Source of the DNA: Leuconostoc inhae
GTDB taxonomy: Bacteria > Bacillota > Bacilli > Lactobacillales > Lactobacillaceae
Length of the DNA stretch: 64,000 nucleotides
Assembly: GCF_019656015.1 (NCBI RefSeq)
Contig: NZ_BPKW01000001.1
Location: forward strand, 310,001-374,000
Direction: 5' to 3'
A model generated the notes under the pieces. The model searched no databases. It worked only from the letters and a program-made list of their open reading frames with translations, and was not told the DNA's origin. This document shows positions 1 to 9,527 of the stretch, piece after piece (within the stretch, counting starts at the first letter, position 1; every line of letters starts with the position of its first letter). The translations under genes and the position numbers were made by a program.

Positions 1-372
1 AAAGCCAGTCAAAAATTTAATCGAGAAGTTGGTAATCTTTACACCGGTTCGGTTTATTTGAGTCTCTTGTCACTACTAAGTTACGCTACTGATTTAAAAT
101 CTGGTGATAAATTAGCTATTTTTAGTTATGGGTCAGGTGCAGAGGCTGAACTTTATTCTGTGACGCTTCAACAGGGTTTTGAAAATTATGTCCCGGCTAA
201 AATGACACAAGCATTGCTGTCAAAACGACAACTTGTATCTGTCGATCAGTATGAAGCTATGTTTAAATCGCAATTGTATGATTCTCATATCAATGTCAGT
301 TCAGATGCTGTTAAAAGTGGCAAATTATTCCAATTTTTAGGCTGGCATGATGGTGAACGTGTATATAGTTGA
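1..372 (+). CDS. mvaS: Hydroxymethylglutaryl-CoA synthase, C-terminal part
   Basis: The reading frame is open from base 1 and runs off the left edge, so only the last 123 codons are present. The segment NLYTGSVYLSLLSLL followed by GDKLAIFSYGSGAEAE is the conserved C-terminal region of bacterial HMG-CoA synthase, where the Ser-Gly-Ser loop lies near the CoA site. The enzyme condenses acetyl-CoA with acetoacetyl-CoA in the cytosolic mevalonate route to isoprenoids, the usual route in Lactobacillales. The catalytic Cys, His and Glu of the N-terminal part lie outside the window. Family assignment is firm. Confidence 0.9.
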   Translation, partial: KASQKFNREVGNLYTGSVYLSLLSLLSYATDLKSGDKLAIFSYGSGAEAELYSVTLQQGFENYVPAKMTQALLSKRQLVSVDQYEAMFKSQLYDSHINVSSDAVKSGKLFQFLGWHDGERVYS

Positions 373-444
373 ACATTTTAAAAATATGGCATTGAACAAA
401 TAAATACTGTATAATTATTTAAATAACTTTTAAAGAGGAAAAAA

Positions 445-717
445 ATGGCTAAAGCAGTTGTAACAGTGATAGGAAAAGATAAACCCGGAATTATAGCCGG
501 CGTTTCTAAAACATTATCGGACCATAACATTAATATTTTAGACGTGTCACAGACAATTATGTCTGATATTTTCACAATGAGTATGCTAGTTAATTTAGCA
601 CTACTTGATGAAGAATTTAATAAACTTCAAGATGATTTAAATCTACTGGGCAAGCAGCTAACTGTTGAAATTCATACACAACGAGAAGAAATTTTTGATG
701 CAATGAGTCGTGTTTGA
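445..717 (+). CDS. ACT-domain regulatory protein
   Basis: This 90-residue protein is a single ACT domain of the UPF0237 type. It begins MAKAVVTVIGKDKPGII, with the K/D-x-P-G-I/L ligand-loop pattern, and continues through the beta-alpha-beta-beta-alpha-beta order of the fold. ACT domains usually bind amino acids and regulate by allostery. A good ribosome site (AAAGAGG) lies just before the ATG. It is followed 54 bases later by the UPF0210 gene, a pairing common in lactic bacteria and streptococci, so the two products probably act together. Ligand and target are unknown. Confidence 0.85.
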   Translation: MAKAVVTVIGKDKPGIIAGVSKTLSDHNINILDVSQTIMSDIFTMSMLVNLALLDEEFNKLQDDLNLLGKQLTVEIHTQREEIFDAMSRV

Positions 718-771
718 TTAATATCAAGAATCATAGCAGCCTAGTTACACAAACAAAAATTGGGAGAAATT

Positions 772-2115
772 ATGGAAACCACTCAAATCACTGAAACCAT
801 TAATATGGTCGCAGAAGAGCATTTAGACATTCGAACTGTTACAATGGGTATTTCTTTGCTCGATACCATAGCTGGCACACCACAAGAAACTGCAAAAAAT
901 ATCTATCAAAAAATTACAACTTATGCAAAAAATCTGGTGAAAGTAACACAGCAAATTGAGCGTGAATTTGGTATTCCGATTGCAAACAAACGTATTAGTG
1001 TCACGCCGATTGCTTTGATTGCTGGGAAAGCAACGCCTGATGAAATGTTGTATTACGCGCATGCTTTAGATGACGCTGCTAAGGCTGTGGGAGTGGATTT
1101 TATTGGTGGCTATTCCGCATTAGTTCAAAAAGGATTTGCCAATGGTGATCTTGCTTTGATTAAGTCATTGCCACGCGTATTAACAGAAACAGATTTGGTT
1201 ATGTCAAGTGTTAATATTGGGTCGACAAAGGCTGGCATTAACTTAGATGCTATCAAACTAATGGGTGAGACAATTAAAGCGATAACTAATAAGTCAGATA
1301 CTGCGAACGCAAAAATGGTTGTTTTTGCTAATGCGGTAGAAGATAACCCATTCATGGCTGGTGCGTTTCATGGTGTGAGTGAAGCTGACGTTGTTATTAA
1401 TGTTGGTGTTTCTGGACCTGGTGTTGTGAAACGCGCCATTGAAAAGGTTAAGGGCGAATCAATCCAGGTTGTTGCTGAAACCGTTAAGAAAACAGCATTT
1501 AAAATTACACGTGTTGGCCAAATGGTTGGTGCATTAGCTGCTGAACGTTTGGGCGTGGAATTTGGGATAGTTGATTTGAGTTTAGCGCCTACACCAGCGC
1601 GTGGTGATTCAGTTGCGGAAGTATTGGAAGAAATTGGCCTTGAAATGGTTGGCACACATGGCACAACAGCAGCATTAATGTTACTAAATGATGCTGTTAA
1701 AAAAGGTGGTGTCATGGCATCACAACGTGTTGGTGGGCTATCTGGTGCCTTTATTCCTGTCTCTGAAGATGCTGGTATGATTGATGCTGTTAAGGCAGGG
1801 GTACTATCGTTAGCAAAACTTGAAGCAATGACAGCTGTGTGTTCCGTTGGGTTAGATATGATTGCCATTCCTGGTGAAACTGATGCAACAACTATTGCGG
1901 CAATGATCGCTGACGAAGCGGCAATTGGTGTACAAAATAATAAAACAACAGCTGTACGAATTTTACCAACTAATGGCGCTAAAGTTGGTGATATGATTGA
2001 TTATGGTGGCTTATTAGGTACTGCACCGGTGATGCCCGTGGTTGAGAAATCAAGTGCGGCGTTCATTAATCGGGGTGGTCATATTCCAGCACCTATTCAC
2101 TCATTTAAAAATTGA
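772..2115 (+). CDS. UPF0210 (DUF711, PFL-like) family protein
   Basis: This protein of 447 residues belongs to the UPF0210/DUF711 family, whose members resemble glycyl-radical enzymes in fold but have no agreed function. It starts [13 protein letters not shown] and begins the [12 protein letters not shown] segment near residue 22. Gly-rich stretches such as [13 protein letters not shown] and [10 protein letters not shown] are typical. ATG 772 is preferred over TTG 760 because the Shine-Dalgarno GGGAGAA sits at 762-768, between the two. It probably forms an operon with the ACT-domain gene. A strong hairpin terminator follows at once. Confidence 0.85.
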   Translation: METTQITETINMVAEEHLDIRTVTMGISLLDTIAGTPQETAKNIYQKITTYAKNLVKVTQQIEREFGIPIANKRISVTPIALIAGKATPDEMLYYAHALDDAAKAVGVDFIGGYSALVQKGFANGDLALIKSLPRVLTETDLVMSSVNIGSTKAGINLDAIKLMGETIKAITNKSDTANAKMVVFANAVEDNPFMAGAFHGVSEADVVINVGVSGPGVVKRAIEKVKGESIQVVAETVKKTAFKITRVGQMVGALAAERLGVEFGIVDLSLAPTPARGDSVAEVLEEIGLEMVGTHGTTAALMLLNDAVKKGGVMASQRVGGLSGAFIPVSEDAGMIDAVKAGVLSLAKLEAMTAVCSVGLDMIAIPGETDATTIAAMIADEAAIGVQNNKTTAVRILPTNGAKVGDMIDYGGLLGTAPVMPVVEKSSAAFINRGGHIPAPIHSFKN

Positions 2116-2147
2116 AAATATTTATCATAATCCATGTTTAATTTAAT

Positions 2148-2182
2148 AAAAGCGACCTTATCGATCAGATAAGGTCGCTTTT
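2148..2182. terminator. Bidirectional intrinsic terminator
   Basis: A perfect 15-bp inverted repeat (2148-2162 with 2168-2182, loop GATCA) has an A-run on the left and a T-run on the right. It separates the convergent UPF0210 gene and the membrane-protein gene and should work both ways. Confidence 0.9.
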
Positions 2183-2193
2183 ATTTGCATGAA

Positions 2194-2628
2194 TTAGTTT
2201 GATTTTTGTGGTGTTTGTTCTATTGGTTGTTGATTCGTTGAATTAGATTGGCCAGCCATAATAGCAATATAGATAATTAAAACGATAATGACTATCGTTG
2301 CTAAAACACGAGCGGGATGATGTAAAAAAGATATCATATGATTACGCATCTTTGATGATGCCTGTGACTCACTATTGCTTTCTGTCATAGCAGATTCAAG
2401 TGCATACGCAAAACTGTTTGAGTCCACAACTTTCGCATTTGATTCGTATGGAACAATTGCAATTTCTCTTGTGTCAGATAATTTCAATGGTGTTTGCTTG
2501 GTATGGTAAGCATCACGATTAGTCAAAATATTCTGACGAAAAATGTTAATCGCATTTAATGTTTTATTTTTAAAAAATAAAACATTTTGATGTAATTTTT
2601 CTAATGGTGTTTGGACAGGAATTTTCAT
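2194..2628 (-). CDS. Hypothetical protein with one C-terminal membrane segment
   Basis: I do not recognise this 144-residue protein. Residues 1 to about 105 look soluble, with a basic N-terminal half and a polar, Ser-rich stretch near 80-92. A single hydrophobic segment, VLATIVIIVLIIYIAIMAG, lies at about 108-126 and is followed by a short Gln/Asn/Ser-rich tail. There is no signal peptide, so it is probably anchored near its C-terminus with most of the protein in the cytoplasm. The ribosome site (AGAGGAG on the minus strand) is strong, which supports a real gene. It is transcribed alone, convergent with the UPF0210 gene. Confidence 0.6.
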   Translation of the reverse strand: MKIPVQTPLEKLHQNVLFFKNKTLNAINIFRQNILTNRDAYHTKQTPLKLSDTREIAIVPYESNAKVVDSNSFAYALESAMTESNSESQASSKMRNHMISFLHHPARVLATIVIIVLIIYIAIMAGQSNSTNQQPIEQTPQKSN

Positions 2629-2754
2629 AAGGAGTCTCCTCTGTGATTAAATTGAAATTTTAATCAAACTATTTCTAATCCTAATTATATCGAAAAAGAA
2701 ACATCATTTGGGCATGTTTGAATGATTGTAACTAAATTAAAGGCTTCTTAATTT

Positions 2755-2781
2755 TTGAAACGCGTGGATAGCGCGTATAAT
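2755..2781 (+). promoter_or_regulatory. xerC promoter, probably giving a leaderless mRNA
   Basis: TTGAAA (2755-2760) and a perfect TATAAT (2776-2781) are 15 bases apart. The ATG of xerC begins only 6 bases after the -10 box, where +1 is expected, and no Shine-Dalgarno sequence fits between them. Transcription and translation therefore probably start at nearly the same base. The spacing is short, which lowers confidence. Confidence 0.5.
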
Positions 2782-2787
2782 AGAATT

Positions 2788-3699
2788 ATGCAAACACGAG
2801 AACAACAATTGTATCAAGTTTATATAGCGTCTGAACGACAATATTCGCCATTAACTTTGAAAGCATATTCATCTGATATTGACGAATTTGTGATGTTTTT
2901 AAGGCAAAATGGCGGGTTTACTAATTTTAAATCAGTACAAACATTAGATGTCAGAGTCTATTTAAACGATTTATATGAACGGCAATTAGCGCGAACAACT
3001 ATTTCTAGAAAAATCAGTAGTTTACGTATGTTTTATCAATTTATGATTACCAATCAATTTGTGATTGACAATCCATTTGATAATGTGGCTCTTCGAAAAC
3101 ATGAAAATCATCTGCCCGAATTTTTTTACGAAACAGAAATGACAACATTATTCGATGTTGCATATAATCACGAAGATGTGTTGTGGCAAAGAAATGCAGC
3201 TATACTAGAGTTTTTATATGCTACAGGTGCGCGTGTGGCAGAAATTGCCAGTTTGACGACGGCACAATTAGATTTCTCTCAGCGGCTAGTTTTAATTCAT
3301 GGTAAGGGTAATAAGGACAGGTATGTACCATTTGGTCATTTTGCAGCACAAGCCTTATCACAATATTTAAAAGAATCACGGCCAAAATTATTAACAAAAC
3401 AAGTACCACATGATTTTGTGTTTGTTAATCATCGCGGTGAGCCAATAACAACTGCGGGGATTACTTATATTTTAAATGAACTAATGAAACGTTCAACATT
3501 AACTGGTAAAATTCATCCACATATGTTGCGCCATACATTTGCAACGCATTTGCTTAATAATGGTGCCGACATGCGCACGGTACAAGAGTTATTAGGGCAT
3601 GTTAATTTATCGACAACACAAATGTATACACATGTTACACGAGAAAGTTTACAAAAAAATTATCAAAATTTTTTCCCTCGTGCAAAAAAAAAGCTGTAA
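2788..3699 (+). CDS. xerC: Tyrosine recombinase XerC
   Basis: This 303-residue tyrosine recombinase has the N-terminal SAM-like core-binding domain (about 1-95) and the catalytic domain (about 110-300). The catalytic set is visible: Arg in TGARVAEI, Lys in HGKGNKDRYVP, then His-x-x-Arg in HPHMLRHTFATHL, His in LLGHVNLSTT and the Tyr nucleophile in QMYTHVT. Such enzymes resolve chromosome dimers at dif together with FtsK. The upstream TTG 2755 is not used as the start because it lies in the -35 box; ATG 2788 gives the usual N-terminus. It is placed among core genes with no mobile element nearby, so it is a housekeeping Xer protein rather than an integrase. Confidence 0.88.
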   Translation: MQTREQQLYQVYIASERQYSPLTLKAYSSDIDEFVMFLRQNGGFTNFKSVQTLDVRVYLNDLYERQLARTTISRKISSLRMFYQFMITNQFVIDNPFDNVALRKHENHLPEFFYETEMTTLFDVAYNHEDVLWQRNAAILEFLYATGARVAEIASLTTAQLDFSQRLVLIHGKGNKDRYVPFGHFAAQALSQYLKESRPKLLTKQVPHDFVFVNHRGEPITTAGITYILNELMKRSTLTGKIHPHMLRHTFATHLLNNGADMRTVQELLGHVNLSTTQMYTHVTRESLQKNYQNFFPRAKKKL

Positions 3700-3752
3700 A
3701 CGCTTAACATTAATTACATTTATCTCTTAAAATTTGGTAGAATATAGGTATT

Positions 3753-4631
3753 ATGATTAAACTAGAAAATAAAAACTTAAAAGTGATGATTAACGAAGAA
3801 GGTGCTGAATTAACTAGCGTTTGGCACAAACAAGCCGAACTGGAATATATTTGGGTTGGTGATCCAAAATATTGGGGGCGTCATGCCTCTAATTTGTTCC
3901 CTATTGTGGGACGTTTACGTGGTGACCAGTACAAAGTAGCGGGTGAAACCTATTTTATGAATCAACATGGTTTTGCGCGAAACACAGTTTTTGATGTGGT
4001 TGAACATAATGATACGCATGTTCTTTTCCGAATTCATGATACGGATTCAACAATGCGTGTTTATCCATTTAAATTTCAGTTGGATATTCGTTATGATTTG
4101 ACTGATAATAATGATCTTAAAATTGCATATATTGTTCATAATACTGATACAGAAGAATCATTATTTTTCAGTGTTGGCGGCCATCCAGCATTTAATTTAC
4201 CACTTGATGGTGGTAAATTTTCAGATTATTATGTTTCAATTGAGCCGGAAAAACTTTATGATCGTGTGCGCTTGACAGGTCCTTACTCAAATCCAAACGC
4301 ACCGACACCCTTTAATGCAAATATTCCGTTACGGTTACGTCAAGAAGACTATCATGATGATGCAATTATTTTAAAGTTGAATCGTCAAAAAACGTCATTT
4401 TTACTTGCACGTTTAGCGAATCAACACGGATTACGCATGACGTTAGATAATGCACAATTTTTGGGTATTTGGACGCCAGCTGGAAAAGAAGCGCCATTTA
4501 TTGCATTAGAGCCGTGGTGGGGAATTGCTGATACGGTTGATTCAACTGGCAATTTCAAAGAAAAATTTGGTGTGAACGTTTTGGCAGCAGGTGACACATT
4601 CAACGGGACTTATAGCTTGAATTTTTTCTAA
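3753..4631 (+). CDS. Aldose 1-epimerase family protein (LacX-like)
   Basis: This 292-residue protein is a galactose-mutarotase-like beta-sandwich enzyme. The conserved segments are WGRHASNLFPIVGRLRGD, MNQHGFARN and FSVGGHPAFNLPL, the last two carrying the substrate-binding histidines, with a C-terminal EPWWGIAD. Members interconvert alpha and beta anomers of hexoses or hexose phosphates; the exact substrate is not shown. No Shine-Dalgarno sequence precedes the ATG. A TAGAAT box at 3738-3743, 17 bases after TTACAT, would place +1 only a few bases before the start codon. The gene is followed by the separately promoted trp leader. Confidence 0.8.
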   Translation: MIKLENKNLKVMINEEGAELTSVWHKQAELEYIWVGDPKYWGRHASNLFPIVGRLRGDQYKVAGETYFMNQHGFARNTVFDVVEHNDTHVLFRIHDTDSTMRVYPFKFQLDIRYDLTDNNDLKIAYIVHNTDTEESLFFSVGGHPAFNLPLDGGKFSDYYVSIEPEKLYDRVRLTGPYSNPNAPTPFNANIPLRLRQEDYHDDAIILKLNRQKTSFLLARLANQHGLRMTLDNAQFLGIWTPAGKEAPFIALEPWWGIADTVDSTGNFKEKFGVNVLAAGDTFNGTYSLNFF

Positions 4632-4665
4632 TTATGTTTATGTCTTAAAAAATTATTGAAATGTG

Positions 4666-4694
4666 TTGACAAAATACTCTTTAAGTTTTAATAT
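4666..4694 (+). promoter_or_regulatory. trp operon promoter
   Basis: A consensus TTGACA (4666-4671) and TAATAT (4689-4694) are separated by 17 bases. Transcription should start near 4701 and run into the T-box leader. Confidence 0.85.
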
Positions 4695-4719
4695 AGTGTT
4701 AACAATTTAATCGTCTAAT

Positions 4720-5016
4720 TAAACCAATGAGATGAAGATCAAACCAATCGTGCGCGCACAGGGAATCCAAGATACTGAGAGCTGGATCGAAAGCAGATTG
4801 GCAAATGGATCATCGAGGGTCAGCTGAAAACAATTTTGTGAGTAGGTGTGAACGTGAGACATACGTCAGTTGTCAGGTCTGTGTTGGCAGACTATGGAGG
4901 AGTAAGCTATTAAATCATTCTTTTTGATGTGGTTAAATAGTTTAAAATCAGGTGGCACCGCGGGAAACCGTCCTGAAAATATTGCAATGAGCAAATATTT
5001 TCAGGACGGTTTTTTA
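4720..5016 (+). promoter_or_regulatory. T-box leader, tryptophan-specific
   Basis: The T-box core AGGTGGCACCGCGGGA (4950-4965) is followed by a terminator whose 18-bp stem (4966-4983 with 4994-5011) ends in a T-run. Upstream, the stem I region holds a specifier-loop pattern around 4801-4815 in which TGG (4806-4808) is the predicted tRNA-reading codon, matching tRNA-Trp. Uncharged tRNA-Trp should stabilise the antiterminator and switch on the trp genes. The specifier was assigned by eye from its place relative to the distal stem and agrees with the operon content. Confidence 0.93.
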
Positions 5017-5050
5017 TTTGCTCTTCAAACGATTGTATAAGGAGAAAAAC

Positions 5051-6256
5051 ATGAACAATAAGATGACAACGTCAAAAAAAGGTTATTATGGTGAGTATGG
5101 TGGCCAATTTATTCCTGAATTATTGATGCCCGCTGTTAACGCGGTTGCTGAGGCATTTAATCACTATAAAGAGGACCCAATTTTTAAAGCAGAATTAAAA
5201 AATTTATTTGATAACTATGCTAATAGACCATCACTATTGTATCATGCAAAAAATATGTCAAAAGATCTTGGCGGTGCACAAATATATTTTAAACGTGAAG
5301 ATTTGAATCATACAGGCGCACATAAAATTAACAATGTTTTAGGGCAGGCATTAATTGCTAAAAAAATGGGCAAAACCCGATTAATTGCTGAAACTGGTGC
5401 TGGACAACATGGGGTCGCCACTGCAACTGTTGCCGCATTGTTTGGTATGGAAGCCGAAATTTTTATGGGCAAAGAAGATACTGACCGACAAGCACTGAAT
5501 GTCTATCGTATGAAATTACTCGGTGCTAAAGTTAATATTGTTGAAACCGGAACGCAAGTGTTAAAAGATGCGGTGAATGCGACTTTTCAGGATTGGACTA
5601 AGCGCATTGACGATACATTTTACGTCTTAGGTTCGGCTGTTGGACCGTATCCTTTCCCTGAAATGGTTAAGTATTTTCAGTCAATCATTAGTGAGGAAGC
5701 ACGACAACAGTTTTTAGAACAAACTGGTCAGTTACCAGATGCTGTCATCGCTGCAGTTGGTGGTGGGTCAAATGCAATTGGTGCATTTAGTAAATTTGTT
5801 GATGATAATCAAGTTAAATTAATTGGCGTTGAAGCAGCGGGGAAAGGAATCCATACATCTCAAACAGCTGCAACCATTGCTAATGGATCAGATGGTATTT
5901 TTCATAGCATGAAATCAAAATTTTTACAGTCATCAGATGGACAAATTGATCCAGTGTATAGCATTTCAGCGGGTCTTGATTATCCAGGTATTGGACCAGA
6001 ACACGCTTACTTAGCAGATATTGATCGTGCGCAATACGTGCCAATTACTGATGATGAAGCAGTTTCTGCATTCGAGTATATTGCCCGTACAGAAGGTATT
6101 ATAGCTGCAATTGAAAGTTCTCATGCAGTAGCTTATGCTATGAAGCTAGCACCAACTATGCAATCAAATCAGCAAATTATGGTTAATTTAAGTGGTCGTG
6201 GCGACAAAGATGTTGCTGCAATTGCACGTTATAAAGGAGTTGATATTCATGAGTGA
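5051..6256 (+). CDS. trpB: Tryptophan synthase beta chain
   Basis: The 401-residue beta subunit joins indole and serine to make tryptophan using PLP. The PLP lysine lies in [13 protein letters not shown] and the phosphate loop is [11 protein letters not shown]. It starts at ATG 5051 behind GGAGAAA; the longer frame back to 5018 starts inside the leader terminator and is rejected. It is the first gene after the T-box, unlike the usual order where trpE is first. It overlaps trpD by 8 bases, which suggests translational coupling. Confidence 0.97.
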   Translation: MNNKMTTSKKGYYGEYGGQFIPELLMPAVNAVAEAFNHYKEDPIFKAELKNLFDNYANRPSLLYHAKNMSKDLGGAQIYFKREDLNHTGAHKINNVLGQALIAKKMGKTRLIAETGAGQHGVATATVAALFGMEAEIFMGKEDTDRQALNVYRMKLLGAKVNIVETGTQVLKDAVNATFQDWTKRIDDTFYVLGSAVGPYPFPEMVKYFQSIISEEARQQFLEQTGQLPDAVIAAVGGGSNAIGAFSKFVDDNQVKLIGVEAAGKGIHTSQTAATIANGSDGIFHSMKSKFLQSSDGQIDPVYSISAGLDYPGIGPEHAYLADIDRAQYVPITDDEAVSAFEYIARTEGIIAAIESSHAVAYAMKLAPTMQSNQQIMVNLSGRGDKDVAAIARYKGVDIHE

Positions 6257-7274
6257 TATTAAAACTGCATTAAAGCTATTATCATCTCGTCAAGACTTAT
6301 CCGCTGACATGGCAGAAAATGTGATGAATGACATTATGGCTGGTGATATATCAGAGCCTCAAATTGCAGCCTACTTAATGGGATTAACCTCAAAAAGTGA
6401 ATCAATTGCAGAAATTGTTGGATCAGCAAAAGCGATGCTAAATCAAGCAGTTAATATCGCACCAGAATTTAATGCAATGGATATTGTTGGTACTGGTGGT
6501 GACATGTCGAATACATTCAATATTTCCACAACAGCTAGCTTTATCGTAGCAGCGGCTGGTGTGCCTGTTGCTAAGCATGGCAATCGTGCTGCCAGTTCAA
6601 AATCAGGAACAGCTGATGTACTAGAGGCTTTGGGCGTCACAATTTCGTTGTCTCCAAATCAAGCTTCTCAAGTTTTACATGAAACGGGTCAAACTTTTTT
6701 ATTTGCGCGATCTTTTCATCCAGCAATGAAAACTGTCGGTCCAATTCGTAAAAATTTAGGTATTCGCACAGTTTTTAACGTTTTAGGTCCCTTGATCAAT
6801 CCAATGCGACCAAAAAGCATGTTGTTGGGTGTTTACTCAAAGCAATTGCTAGTGCCATTGGCGCATGTGTTAATAGAATTAGGCGTTGAAAATGCTATTT
6901 TAATTCACGGAAAAGACGGTTTAGATGAGGTGACATTGACAGATAAAACTGACATAGTAATTTTACGTCGTCAACAAATTATTGAGTCAGAGTTTGATCC
7001 AACAGTGTATGGATTTGATTATGTTTTACCAGAGGAGTTATTAGGCGGTACGCCGATCGAAAATGCTAAAATAACACAAGAAATTTTGAGTGGCCAATTA
7101 GACGGTGCGAAGAAAAATGTGGTTATTTTGAATGCAGCGATGGCGTTATTTGCTGCAAATGTTTGCGATGATTTGCAACAAAGTATTACATTGGCACGTG
7201 GTGTTTTAGAAAATGGCAAAGCCTATCAACATTTAATACGATTACAACAAGCAACAAAGGTGGGTAGCGCATGA
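6249..7274 (+). CDS. trpD: Anthranilate phosphoribosyltransferase
   Basis: This 341-residue enzyme transfers phosphoribose from PRPP to anthranilate. The PRPP/Mg loop [15 protein letters not shown], the [12 protein letters not shown] motif and DEVTLTD are the family landmarks. It is not fused to a TrpG domain, which is encoded separately at the end of the operon. The start overlaps the trpB stop, with AAAGGAG inside the trpB 3' end as ribosome site. Its stop overlaps the trpC start as ATGA. Confidence 0.97.
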   Translation: MSDIKTALKLLSSRQDLSADMAENVMNDIMAGDISEPQIAAYLMGLTSKSESIAEIVGSAKAMLNQAVNIAPEFNAMDIVGTGGDMSNTFNISTTASFIVAAAGVPVAKHGNRAASSKSGTADVLEALGVTISLSPNQASQVLHETGQTFLFARSFHPAMKTVGPIRKNLGIRTVFNVLGPLINPMRPKSMLLGVYSKQLLVPLAHVLIELGVENAILIHGKDGLDEVTLTDKTDIVILRRQQIIESEFDPTVYGFDYVLPEELLGGTPIENAKITQEILSGQLDGAKKNVVILNAAMALFAANVCDDLQQSITLARGVLENGKAYQHLIRLQQATKVGSA

Positions 7275-8056
7275 TTTTAGATGATTTGGTACAAGCAACA
7301 CAAGAAAATATGAGACATAGGCAAGTAGAGATACCTTTGTCTATTTTAAAGACAAAAGTGCGCGAATTAGTTATTCAAAAAGATTTCAGTTTTGAAAAAA
7401 AACTGCGTCAACAATCAATTTCCGTGATTGCAGAAATCAAACAAGCGTCACCATCAAAGGGGCAAATTATTCCGCAGGAGCAATTTGATTATCTTAAAAT
7501 TGCACATGCATACGACGAGGCGAATGTTGATTTGATTAGTGTTTTGACAGAGGAAAAACACTTTAAAGGGTCAATTTCTATTTTGAAAGCAGTTGCGCAG
7601 ACCGCTAAAACGCCAATATTAAGAAAAGATTTTATCATTGACGACTATATGATTTATGAAGCAATAGTGGCTGGTGCTACAGTCATTTTATTAATTGTGG
7701 CAATTTTAGAAGATGAGCAATTACGTCGCTATCTAAAATTAGCAGATGAATTAGGCCTGTCAGCAATTGTGGAAGCACATAATGAAAAAGAAATACAACG
7801 CGCTATCATAGCGAAGGCACGAATTATTGGTATTAACAATCGTAATTTGAAAGATTTTTCAGTTGATTTTAACAACACTAAACGTTTGCGAGGCATGATA
7901 CCTAAAGATATACTTGTTATTTCTGAGTCGGGCATTAAAACACGTGCTGATGTTGTATTGTTGGAAAATATACAAGTGGATGGTATTTTAGTCGGTGAAA
8001 CTTTCATGAAGAGTAACGATAAAATAGAAATGATTAAAACTTTGTTAGGACGATAA
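7271..8056 (+). CDS. trpC: Indole-3-glycerol-phosphate synthase
   Basis: This is a 261-residue (beta-alpha)8 barrel. The early catalytic Lys is in [13 protein letters not shown], followed by the [11 protein letters not shown] and [10 protein letters not shown] segments, and later the NNRNLKDF and ISESGI loops. It closes the indole ring by decarboxylation and dehydration. TrpC is a separate protein here, not fused with TrpF as in enteric bacteria. It is translationally coupled to trpD by a 4-base overlap. Confidence 0.97.
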   Translation: MILDDLVQATQENMRHRQVEIPLSILKTKVRELVIQKDFSFEKKLRQQSISVIAEIKQASPSKGQIIPQEQFDYLKIAHAYDEANVDLISVLTEEKHFKGSISILKAVAQTAKTPILRKDFIIDDYMIYEAIVAGATVILLIVAILEDEQLRRYLKLADELGLSAIVEAHNEKEIQRAIIAKARIIGINNRNLKDFSVDFNNTKRLRGMIPKDILVISESGIKTRADVVLLENIQVDGILVGETFMKSNDKIEMIKTLLGR

Positions 8057-8062
8057 ACGAAT

Positions 8063-8662
8063 ATGACTAAAATTAAACTTTGTGGTAACTTTCGTGTTGA
8101 AGACGCTGATTTTTTAAATAAAGTACAGCCTGACATGGCAGGCATTATTTTTGCACCTGGACACCGTAGAACAGTGAATTTAGCAACAGCGTTGGCAATA
8201 CGTCAACGATTAGATGATAACATTCCCTTATATGGTGTATTCATTAATCAAAATGTGATGGACATGCTCACTTTTTTTGATAATGGGCTCATACAAGGTG
8301 TACAGCTACATGGTGATGAGTCAGAATTAGAAGTGGCATTATTACGTGAAAAGAATGTCCCTGTGATTCAAGTGGTTAAGCCACAACAAGCATTGATCAA
8401 AACATCAGCAAATTATGTGCTGTTAGATAATGGTGGTGGATCTGGGAAAACATTTGATTGGCGTATTGTACCGCCAAAGCCTTTGCGCCAGAACGTTTTG
8501 ATGTTGGCGGGAGGGTTGACCACACACAATTTACAAGACGCCATCAATCAAGTACAACCAGATTGGGTTGATATTTCTAGTGGTGATGAAATAGCGGGTA
8601 TTAAAAATTTAGAAAAAATGCGTATTTTGGTTGATATAGCACACCAACAGACAGATAAATAG
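8063..8662 (+). CDS. trpF: Phosphoribosylanthranilate isomerase
   Basis: This 199-residue barrel enzyme makes the Amadori rearrangement between the TrpD and TrpC steps. The catalytic Cys is in TKIKLCGNF, the catalytic Asp in LLDNGGGSGKTFDW, and the phosphate-binding end is LAGGLTTHNL plus DISSGDE. The ribosome site is weak, but it starts 6 bases after trpC and probably depends on coupling. Confidence 0.95.
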   Translation: MTKIKLCGNFRVEDADFLNKVQPDMAGIIFAPGHRRTVNLATALAIRQRLDDNIPLYGVFINQNVMDMLTFFDNGLIQGVQLHGDESELEVALLREKNVPVIQVVKPQQALIKTSANYVLLDNGGGSGKTFDWRIVPPKPLRQNVLMLAGGLTTHNLQDAINQVQPDWVDISSGDEIAGIKNLEKMRILVDIAHQQTDK

Positions 8663-8701
8663 TAATATGTTACAAAAAACAAGTTAACATTTGGAGAAAA
8701 T

Positions 8702-9472
8702 ATGACAGTAGAAAAAATAGAACAAGTTTTAAAGCATGGTAAAGGTTTTATCGGTTTTATAGTGGCTGGCGATCCTGACTTCGAAAAAAGCGTTGATTAT
8801 GTTGTTGCGCTTGCTAAGTCTGGGGCAGATGTTGTTGAAATTGGTATTGCTTTTTCAGATCCATCAGCAGATGGGGAAACAATTATGAAAGCTGATTTGC
8901 GTGCGACTAAAGCTGGTTCAACGACAAAAAAAGTATTTGAATTCGTCGCAAATATTCGCAAAAGAACACAAGTACCATTGGTTTTTTTAACATATACTAA
9001 TCCCGTTTTTAAATACGGCTATGACCCGTTTTTAGCTAAAATGAAACAACTTGACGTGCAAGGTATTATTATGCCTGATATGCCACTAGAGGAGCAAGAT
9101 GAGTTTGTTACGTTAGCTGAAAAATATGATCGCTCGTTTATTCAATTAGTCACCCTTAAATCTGGAGAACGAATACCAAATATTATTAAACGCGCTTCAG
9201 GATTTGTTTATGTGGTCAGTTCTTTAGGTATAACTGGTATGCGACAAAAACTATCAACAGATTCTCATGACTTAATAACACAGATAAAACAAATCACAAA
9301 TGTACCGGTTGCTATTGGTTTTGGTATCAGTCAACCTGAACAAATGGCACAATTTAAAAACGCGGACGCAGTCATTGTCGGTTCAGCGATTGTTAATATT
9401 ATTGAAGCACATTCGTATGATGCTGAAGAAAAATTACAGAATTTTGTGAAATCAATGAAACTGGCTTGGTAA
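8702..9472 (+). CDS. trpA: Tryptophan synthase alpha chain
   Basis: The 256-residue alpha subunit cleaves indole-3-glycerol phosphate and channels indole to TrpB. The catalytic Glu and Asp are kept in VEIGIAFSDPSADG, although the family usually has IPFSDPxADG, so the Pro is replaced by Ala. LTYTNPVFKYG and the GFGISQPEQM phosphate loop are also present. It is separated from its partner trpB by three genes, an unusual arrangement. TGGAGAAAA provides the ribosome site. Confidence 0.95.
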   Translation: MTVEKIEQVLKHGKGFIGFIVAGDPDFEKSVDYVVALAKSGADVVEIGIAFSDPSADGETIMKADLRATKAGSTTKKVFEFVANIRKRTQVPLVFLTYTNPVFKYGYDPFLAKMKQLDVQGIIMPDMPLEEQDEFVTLAEKYDRSFIQLVTLKSGERIPNIIKRASGFVYVVSSLGITGMRQKLSTDSHDLITQIKQITNVPVAIGFGISQPEQMAQFKNADAVIVGSAIVNIIEAHSYDAEEKLQNFVKSMKLAW

Positions 9473-9527
9473 TGGCATCATTAAATTAAACACAAAAACT
9501 AGGACGATGTAGCGCCCGTAAAATAAA

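Noticed and set aside
1368-1868. 166-codon frame on the minus strand inside the UPF0210 gene
   Set aside because: It is a shadow of a well-supported gene, rich in Thr/Ala/Ser from antisense codons.
2755-3699. Phage or island integrase for the tyrosine recombinase
   Set aside because: Size, domain layout and core-gene surroundings fit housekeeping XerC. No attachment repeats or excisionase gene lie nearby.
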